Part shown: one piece after another, positions 16,394 through 27,033 of the stretch
Numbering within the stretch: the stretch's first letter is position 1
How the letters are laid out: each line of letters opens with the position of its first letter
Assembly: GCA_003220675.1 (NCBI GenBank)
Contig: QHTD01000057.1
Location: 1 to 36,994, forward strand
Length of the DNA: 36,994 nucleotides
Direction: 5' to 3'
Origin: Candidatus Rokuibacteriota bacterium
Lineage (GTDB): Bacteria > Methylomirabilota > Methylomirabilia > Rokubacteriales > CSP1-6
The notes under the pieces: generated by a model
Databases searched by the model: none
Seen by the model: the letters and a program-made list of their open reading frames with translations, nothing else
What the model was told of the DNA's origin: nothing
Program-made: the position numbers and the translations under genes

Positions 16394-17484
16394 TCCCGTT
16401 CGTCGACCTGAGCCGCCAGCACGCGGCGCTCCGCACGGAGCTCCTCGCCGCGATGGCGCGCGTGCTCGACTCCGGCCAGTTCGTCCTGGGCGGCGAGGGG
16501 CGGGCGCTCGAGGAGGAGCTCGCCGCCACGTGCGGCGTCCGCCACGCAGTCGGCGTCGCGTCGGGCACCGACGCGCTCCGTCTGGCGCTTACGGCCCTCG
16601 GCGTCGGGCCGGGCGACGAGGTCCTGACGCCCGCGTTCTCCTTCGTCGCCTCGGCCTCGACCATCGTGATGACGGGCGCCACGCCCGTCTTCGTCGACAT
16701 CGATCCCGAGACCTACGCGCTCGACGTCGCGGCGGTCGCCCGCGCCGTCACGCCGCGGACGCGCGCGATCATCCCTGTGCACCTCTACGGCCACCCGGCG
16801 CCGATGGACGCGCTCGCGGCCCTCGCGCGGCGGCACGGGCTCGCCATCGTCGAGGACGCGGCGCAGTCCATCGGTGCGACGTGGGCGGGGAAACCAGTTG
16901 GGAACTGGGGAGACGCGGCGTGCGTCTCCTTCTATCCGACGAAGAACATCGGCGCGTGCGGCGACGGGGGGATGGTGCTCACCGGGCGCGACGACGTCGC
17001 GGAGCGCGTGCGCCGCCTCAGGCACCACGGCGAGCGCGGCCGCTACCGCCACGTGGAGCTCGGCTACACGAGCCGGCTCGACGAGCTCCAGGCGGCAGTC
17101 CTGCGCGTCAAGCTCAAGCGGCTTTCCGAGTGGACGGAGCGCCGGCGGCGGCTCGCGGCGCTGTACCGCGAGCGCCTCGCCGGCCTACCGCTCTCGCTCC
17201 CGGTGGAGCGGCGAGAGGCGCGGCACGTCTACCATCTCTTCACGGTCCGCCACGCGCAGCGCGACGCCTTCGCGAAAGCCCTCGCCGACCTCGGCGTGGG
17301 GACGGCGGTGCACTACCCGCTCGCCGTGCCGAACCAGCCCCTGTTCGGCGGGGACGAGCGCCGGTTCCCCGAGGCGTGGCGAGCCGCGCGCGAGGTGCTG
17401 TCCCTGCCGTGCTTCGCGGAGCTGACCGACGACGAAGTCGAGGGCGTGGCCGTGGCCGTGCGACAGGCGTGCGACCGCCTATGA
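16390..17484 (+). CDS. DegT/DnrJ/EryC1/StrS aminotransferase, WbpE-like
   Basis: A second sugar aminotransferase of 364 residues. It starts at ATG 16390 (MIPFVDLSRQHAALRTEL), overlapping the lptD stop by 4 bp. The N-terminal FVDL start, VLDSGQFVLGGE, ASGTDALRLAL and DEVLTPAFSFVASAS follow the group that includes WbpE and FdtB. D156 (VEDAAQSIGA) and the PLP lysine K185 (SFYPTKNIGACGDGG) are present, as is YTSRLDELQAAVL. It differs clearly from the aminotransferase at 315-1355. Coupling to a WbpA-like dehydrogenase suggests C3 amination of UDP-GlcNAc uronate, but WbpB-type oxidase and WbpD-type acetyltransferase genes are not in the window. Confidence 0.9.
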   Translation: MIPFVDLSRQHAALRTELLAAMARVLDSGQFVLGGEGRALEEELAATCGVRHAVGVASGTDALRLALTALGVGPGDEVLTPAFSFVASASTIVMTGATPVFVDIDPETYALDVAAVARAVTPRTRAIIPVHLYGHPAPMDALAALARRHGLAIVEDAAQSIGATWAGKPVGNWGDAACVSFYPTKNIGACGDGGMVLTGRDDVAERVRRLRHHGERGRYRHVELGYTSRLDELQAAVLRVKLKRLSEWTERRRRLAALYRERLAGLPLSLPVERREARHVYHLFTVRHAQRDAFAKALADLGVGTAVHYPLAVPNQPLFGGDERRFPEAWRAAREVLSLPCFAELTDDEVEGVAVAVRQACDRL

Positions 17485-18788
17485 CAACCGCGGACGCGCT
17501 GAAGCGGCGACTCGCGGCGACACCCACCGTGGGGGTCATCGGGCTGGGGTACGTGGGCCTGCCACTGGCCGTGGCGTTCGCCGACTCCGGCGCGACGGTG
17601 ATCGGCCTGGACGTGGATCCCACGCGCGTGGCCAGGGTCCGCGCGGGCGAGAGCTTCATCGAGGACGTGTCGACCGAGACGCTCGGTCGCCTGGTGGCAG
17701 CCGAGCGCCTCACCGCCACCGACGACATCGCCGCCTTCAAGGACGCGGATGCCATCGTCATCTGCGTCCCCACGCCTCTCGGCAAGTCGAAGGAGCCCGA
17801 CATCTCGTACATCGTGAGCGCCGCCGACGCGGTCGCCGGGGTCATTCGCCGCGGACAGCTCGTCGTGCTCGAGTCGACGACCTACCCCGGCACGACCCAG
17901 GACATCCTCCTGCCGCGCTTCGAGGCCCGAGGGCTCAAGGCTGGCGAGGACTTCTTCCTCGCGTTCTCGCCCGAGCGCATCGACCCGGGGAACCGCCGCT
18001 ACACCCTGCGGGAGATCCCCAAGGTGGTCGGCGGCCTCACGCCGGCGTGCCGGGAGCTGGCGACGGCGCTCTACGCGCGCGTCACCCGGCAGATCGTCCC
18101 GGTGTCCGCGCCGCAGACGGCCGAGATGGTCAAGCTCTTCGAGAACACGTTCCGCTCCGTCAACATCGCCCTGGTGAACGAGTTCGCGATCATGTGCCGC
18201 CGCCTCGGCATCTCCGTGTGGGAGGTGATCGACGCCGCCGCCACGAAGCCGTTCGGCTTCATGCCCTTCTACCCCGGGCCCGGGCTCGGGGGTCACTGTT
18301 TGCCAAGCGATCCCCACTACCTCTCGTGGAGGGTGCGCCTCGAGGGCTACGAGCCGCGCTTCATCGCGTTCGCCGACGAGATCAACCGGCAGATGCCGGC
18401 GTACGTCGTGCAGCTCGTCGCCGATGCGTTCAACGACCGTGGCCGCGCCGTCCGCGGTGCACGCGTCCTCGTCCTCGGCGTGGCCTACAAGCCGAACGTC
18501 GCCGACACGCGCGACTCGCCGGCGATCGAGATCATCCAGACGCTGCTCGCGAAGGGCGCCCGCGTCGCCTACCACGACCCACTCGTGCCGTCGCTCACGC
18601 TCGACCGCACGACGCTCGAGTCGATCGCCTGGCGCGACGCCGACCTGGCCGGGCGCGACCTCGTGCTGATCCTCACGGGGCACCGCGGGTACGACTGGGG
18701 GGCGATCGTGCGGGAGGCGCGCCTCGTGGTCGACACCCGCAACGCGACGGCGGACGTGCCGCCCGCCCCCCACGTCATCCGTCTGTAG
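17481..18788 (+). CDS. Nucleotide-sugar dehydrogenase (WbpA-like UDP-N-acetylglucosamine 6-dehydrogenase)
   Basis: The enzyme oxidises the C6 hydroxyl of a UDP-HexNAc to a carboxylate in two NAD-linked steps. The 435-residue protein has the Rossmann motif VGVIGLGYVGLPLA (17-30), VPTPLGKSKEPD, ESTTYPGTT, AFSPERIDPGN, K218 in EMVKLFENTFRSVN and the catalytic C273 in GPGLGGHCLPSDPHYL. VLGVAYKPNVADTRDSPA belongs to the C-terminal domain. The KPFGFMPFYPGPG segment favours the WbpA/GlcNAc group over UDP-glucose dehydrogenase or WecC. ATG 17481 overlaps the upstream stop (ATGA). A hairpin lies 8 bp after its stop. Confidence 0.9.
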   Translation: MTTADALKRRLAATPTVGVIGLGYVGLPLAVAFADSGATVIGLDVDPTRVARVRAGESFIEDVSTETLGRLVAAERLTATDDIAAFKDADAIVICVPTPLGKSKEPDISYIVSAADAVAGVIRRGQLVVLESTTYPGTTQDILLPRFEARGLKAGEDFFLAFSPERIDPGNRRYTLREIPKVVGGLTPACRELATALYARVTRQIVPVSAPQTAEMVKLFENTFRSVNIALVNEFAIMCRRLGISVWEVIDAAATKPFGFMPFYPGPGLGGHCLPSDPHYLSWRVRLEGYEPRFIAFADEINRQMPAYVVQLVADAFNDRGRAVRGARVLVLGVAYKPNVADTRDSPAIEIIQTLLAKGARVAYHDPLVPSLTLDRTTLESIAWRDADLAGRDLVLILTGHRGYDWGAIVREARLVVDTRNATADVPPAPHVIRL

Positions 18789-18790
18789 AT

Positions 18791-18864
18791 CATCGAAGGG
18801 GGTCTCGACGGCCCCCTCCGAGCCACCCCCAGGATCGTTGCGCGGGCGAAGCCGGCGCTCGAAC
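18791..18864 (-). repeat. Composite stem-loop element, copy B (inverted)
   Basis: Read on the - strand this matches the element in the trpA-accD gap: GTTCGAGCGCCGGC against GTTCGAACGCCGGC, then TTCGCCCGCG, a diverged stretch, GGGGGTGGCT and CGGAGGGGGC. Roughly 41 of 54 ungapped positions agree. On the + strand its outer arm forms AGGGGGTC/GGCCCCCT (18797-18817), 8 bp after the dehydrogenase stop, in the place of a terminator but without a T-run. No coding frame is visible. Confidence 0.65.
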
Positions 18865-18946
18865 GTCGATCGGTGCTCCGATTGGGTCGGCGGAGCCGGC
18901 GCATTCGGGCCGATGGCGAGGCCGCCGCGGGTGACCGGTGGGGGGT

Positions 18947-18977
18947 GTCGGGGTGGAGCGGCGGCGCTCCCCCCGAC
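18947..18977. repeat. Bulged inverted repeat upstream of gltX
   Basis: GTCGGGG-T-GGAGC pairs with GCTCC-CCCCGAC around a 6-base loop, giving a 12-bp stem with one bulged T. The preceding bases (about 18900-18946) loosely resemble the composite element in + orientation, so this may be a third, weaker copy. The whole gap of 266 bp between the dehydrogenase and gltX is stem-loop-rich and carries no convincing gene. TAGAAT at 18985-18990 could be a -10 box for gltX, but no good -35 box is seen. Confidence 0.55.
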
Positions 18978-19054
18978 GTTGACGTAGAATGACGTCGTGA
19001 GAAGCCGGGTCGCGATCCGCTCGTCGTCAGGGCGCCGTTCACGGTAGTTCTGAC

Positions 19055-20473
19055 ATGAGCGGCGCCGTCCGTGTGCGCTTCGCGCCGAGCCCGACGGGAC
19101 ACCTCCACGTCGGGGGCGCGCGCACCGCGCTGTTCAACTGGCTCTACGCGCGCCACCACCGCGGGACCTTCATCCTCCGGATCGAGGACACCGACCGTTC
19201 GCGCTCGACCGACGAGAACATCACCGCGATCCTCGAGGCCCTCGAGTGGCTCGGCCTCGACTGGGACGAGGGGCCGCCGACGCCGGGCTACCGCCAGACC
19301 GAGCGGCTTCCGATCTACCGTGACCACGCCGAGCGACTGCGCGCCACGGGCCGCGCCTACTACTGCGACTGCCCTCCCGAGCTCCTGGAGCGCGAGCGGC
19401 GGGCCGCCCAGGCGCGCAAGGAGACTTTCCGCTACTCGGGGCGGTGCCGCGACCGCGGCCTGGATACCGGGGCGCTCCGCCTCAGGATCCCGGACGCGGG
19501 CACGACGGTCGTGAACGACCTGATCCACGGCCCGGTCACGTTCGACCACGGTGGGCTCGACGACTGGATCCTCGTCCGCACGGACGGCACGCCCACGTAC
19601 AACTTCTGCGTCGTCGTGGACGACGTCACGATGCGGATCACGCACGTGATTCGCGGCAACGACCACCTGCCGAACACGCCGAAGCAGATCCTCTGCTACG
19701 AAGCGCTCGGCTACCCGGTCCCCGAGATGGCGCACGTGTCGATGATCCTGGGGCCGGACCGGAGCCGGCTCTCCAAGCGCCACGGCGCGACCTCCGTCCA
19801 GGCGTTCCGCGACGCCGGCATTCCGGCCGACGCCATGGTCAACTACCTGGCCCGGCTCGGCTGGTCCCACGGGGACCAGGAGATCTTCACGCGGGAGGAG
19901 CTGATCGAGCTCTTCGACATCAAAGATGTCGCCTCCTCCGGCGCCGTCTTCGACCACGCGAAGCTCGAATGGCTCTCGCACCAGCACATCAAGCGGATGG
20001 ACGCGTCGCGCCTCGCCGAGTTGGTCCTTCCGTTCTTCCCGGCCGTCGGGCTCGAGCCTCCTCGGGACCACGCCTACGTCGCGCGAGCCCTGGAGACGCT
20101 CAAGGAGCGAGGAAAGACGTTTCGCGAGCTGCTCCAGGTCGGTAGCTTCTACTTCGAGCGCCCCAGTGGCTACGCGCCCGAGGCCGCGAAGATGTACTTC
20201 ACGGAGGCTGGCGCCGCCCGGCTCGCGGCGATCAGCCGGCGGCTCGAGACGCTGCCCAGCGTCACCCCCGAAGCGCTGGAGAGCCTGTACCGTGAGCTGG
20301 GCGAGGAGCTCGGGCTCAAGCTCGTCGATCTGGCCCAGCTCACGCGTCTGGCGCTGACCGGGGGCACGGCGTCGCCGCCGCTCTTCGAGGTCCTCGCCGT
20401 CCTCGGGCGCGAGGAGGCGCTCGCACGCCTGCGCGCGGCCCAGGCCTGGATCGCTACGACGGCGCGCCCGTGA
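19055..20473 (+). CDS. gltX: Glutamyl-tRNA synthetase
   Basis: GltX charges tRNA-Glu with glutamate. The class I catalytic domain has the HIGH-like motif in FAPSPTGHLHVGGARTALFNW (9-29) and the KMSKS-like SKRHG (240-244). RIEDTDRSR, YNFCVVVDDVTMRITHVIRGNDHL and NTPKQILCYEALG are standard for bacterial GluRS. With 472 residues the helical anticodon-binding domain is complete. ATG 19055 follows a 266-bp stem-loop-rich gap, so this is probably the first gene of a new transcript. Its stop overlaps the next gene (GTGA). Confidence 0.96.
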   Translation: MSGAVRVRFAPSPTGHLHVGGARTALFNWLYARHHRGTFILRIEDTDRSRSTDENITAILEALEWLGLDWDEGPPTPGYRQTERLPIYRDHAERLRATGRAYYCDCPPELLERERRAAQARKETFRYSGRCRDRGLDTGALRLRIPDAGTTVVNDLIHGPVTFDHGGLDDWILVRTDGTPTYNFCVVVDDVTMRITHVIRGNDHLPNTPKQILCYEALGYPVPEMAHVSMILGPDRSRLSKRHGATSVQAFRDAGIPADAMVNYLARLGWSHGDQEIFTREELIELFDIKDVASSGAVFDHAKLEWLSHQHIKRMDASRLAELVLPFFPAVGLEPPRDHAYVARALETLKERGKTFRELLQVGSFYFERPSGYAPEAAKMYFTEAGAARLAAISRRLETLPSVTPEALESLYRELGEELGLKLVDLAQLTRLALTGGTASPPLFEVLAVLGREEALARLRAAQAWIATTARP

Positions 20474-21173
20474 GACTCCTGCTGGTACGGCACGGTGAAT
20501 CGGAATGGAACCGGGTGAGGCGCTTCCAGGGCGCCAACGACGTCGGGCTCTCCGACGTCGGGCGCGCCCAGGCCGAGGCGCTGGGCTGCGCGGTCAAGCG
20601 CGGCTATCGGGTGGCCGTGGCCTACGTGAGCCCGATGCGCCGCGCGCTGGAGACGGCCGAGCTGGCGCTCGCGGGGACCACGATCCCGCGAGTACCGCTG
20701 CCGGACCTCCGCGAGCTCTCGCTCGGCGAGTGGGAGGGACGCACGGTGGACGAGGTCCGCGCCCTCGAGGGGGATCCGTATCACGCGTGGGTCCGCGCCC
20801 CGCTCGACTGCCCGCCGCCCGGCGGCGAAGCGCTGCCGGAGGTCTGCGCCCGGGTGCGGCGCGCCATCGACCGGATCGGCGCGCGCCATCGACACGACGA
20901 CGACGTGCTGGTCGTCGCGCACGGCGGCGTGATCAGCGTTTATCTCTGCCACCTGCTGGGCGTCTCGTTCAACGCGCTCTGGCGGCTCCGCATCGACAAC
21001 GGCTCGCTGACGATCGCGAAGCCTCCGCGCCTCGTGTGCGTCAACGACACCGCCCATCTTCCGCCGAGCCCGCGGTCCATGTGGTTCGATACCTCGGGGG
21101 TGGGGGACGCCCCTCGCTCAGAAAACCCCACTTCGCTCTGGGCGCCCCCCACCCCCGACGGGGATCTCGCATC

Positions 21174-21177
<4 letters not shown>
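20470..21177 (+). CDS. Histidine phosphatase (phosphoglycerate mutase-like) with repeat-derived tail
   Basis: The protein belongs to the branch-1 histidine phosphatases. The phosphorylated histidine is H8 in LLVRHGESEWN; YVSPMRRALETAE, ELSLGEWEGRT and the second histidine H151 in VVAHGGVIS complete the active site. The normal family core ends at VNDTAHL (191-197). A further 38 residues follow, and residues 209-230 are encoded by a large palindrome. Possible roles are phosphoglycerate mutase, alpha-ribazole phosphatase or a general phosphatase; sequence alone does not decide. GTG 20470 overlaps the gltX stop, and its own stop overlaps the next GTG. Confidence 0.88.
21095..21157. repeat. Large palindrome inside the histidine phosphatase tail
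   Basis: CGGGGGTGGGGG (21095-21106) and CCCCCACCCCCG (21146-21157) are exact inverse complements. After one mismatch, CGCCC/GGGCG (21108-21112 and 21140-21144) continue the stem. The loop region contains GCTCAGAAAACCCCACTTCGC, close to the loop of the palindrome in polA (GCTCGGAACAACACTCGCC). It is in frame with the host gene and supplies coding sequence. Confidence 0.85.
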
Positions 21178-26144
<4,967 letters not shown>

Positions 26145-26151
26145 TGGGCGG

Positions 26152-27033
26152 ATGCGCTTGAGCGAACACGGGAGCGTGCTCGGCATCGACGTGGGCTACA
26201 GCGCGCGCCGCAAGACCACAGGGTTCTGTGCGCTGTCGTGGGACGCACGCACGGTACGCTGGCGGTGTGAGAATGCGGGCGTCGACGAGCGCAACCGTCA
26301 CGACACGCTTCGACGCGTGTTGCCCGCGGCGCAGCGCCAGCTCCTCGCCGTGGCGATCGACGGGCCGCTGCTCCCCCGGCTCCACTCGACGCCACGCTAT
26401 CGGTGCGCCGAGAGCCTGCTGAGTCGCGGCGCGTTCGGCAAGCGCGGGAAGCCTGGCCCGACGAACGGGGGAAGCGGCCGGGATCTGCACGCCCACGCGA
26501 CACGACTCGCCCACTTCGTCTTGCAGGAATGTGGCGTTGAAGCGGCGGCGCATGTTCCCGCGATCCACGCGCGGGCGATCGTCGAGGCGTTCCCGAATCT
26601 CTTCCTGGGCGTCCTGTGCGATGAGGCGGACTATCCCGCCGAGCCCCACCGGCAACGCAAGTGGACCGACACGCTTTACAATTGGCCTCCGGGCGACCCC
26701 GTGATCCCACGAAAGCTCCGGAGCCTTCTGGAATCGCTCTTGCCGCGGCGGGCGATCGGCGGTGAGTTCGATATCAAAGACCACGAGAAGATCGCGAGCT
26801 TTGTGTGTGCGCTGACCGCGCTCTCGGTCGCGGCGAATCGGTTCGTCGCGGTGGGGTGCGCCCGCGACGGTTGTATCGCGCTCTCCCTCCGCGACCTGTG
26901 GGGGCGCGGGACGCCGTCCTCCGTGCCGTGGGCGGAGCGCGAGCTGCGGGCCAATCTGCCGCGCGTCGCCGCCGACTTTCCGCACTGTGAGCCCGCGGTG
27001 TACGAGGACGGCGGCCGGTGGAGCCTGGCGTGA
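26152..27033 (+). CDS. DUF429 family protein (predicted RNase H-fold)
   Basis: The 293-residue protein opens with SVLGIDVGYSARRKTTGFCAL, a glycine-rich strand with an acidic residue (D13) typical of the RNase H fold. AVAIDGPLLP and AIVEAFPNLFLG are further DUF429-like elements, and FDIKDHEKIASFVCALTALS carries late acidic and histidine residues. No reaction is established for this family. It starts at ATG 26152, 7 bp after glnE, and overlaps the polA start (GTGA). Its position beside polA hints at nucleic-acid work, but that is weak evidence. Codon use appears slightly less GC-biased than that of its neighbours. Confidence 0.65.
   Translation: MRLSEHGSVLGIDVGYSARRKTTGFCALSWDARTVRWRCENAGVDERNRHDTLRRVLPAAQRQLLAVAIDGPLLPRLHSTPRYRCAESLLSRGAFGKRGKPGPTNGGSGRDLHAHATRLAHFVLQECGVEAAAHVPAIHARAIVEAFPNLFLGVLCDEADYPAEPHRQRKWTDTLYNWPPGDPVIPRKLRSLLESLLPRRAIGGEFDIKDHEKIASFVCALTALSVAANRFVAVGCARDGCIALSLRDLWGRGTPSSVPWAERELRANLPRVAADFPHCEPAVYEDGGRWSLA

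Noticed and set aside
315-17484. The two DegT aminotransferases as a gene duplication within the window
   Set aside because: They share only family motifs; their N-termini, lysine motifs and neighbours differ, so they are different subfamilies rather than recent copies.
18797-18817. Intrinsic terminator after the dehydrogenase gene
   Set aside because: The stem is good but there is no run of T after it; it is described as part of the repeat element instead.
18997-19047. Possible 16-codon leader peptide frame between TAGAAT and gltX
   Set aside because: It has no ribosome site, is Arg/Ser-rich as random GC-rich DNA would be, and lacks the Glu codons or terminator pair expected for attenuation.
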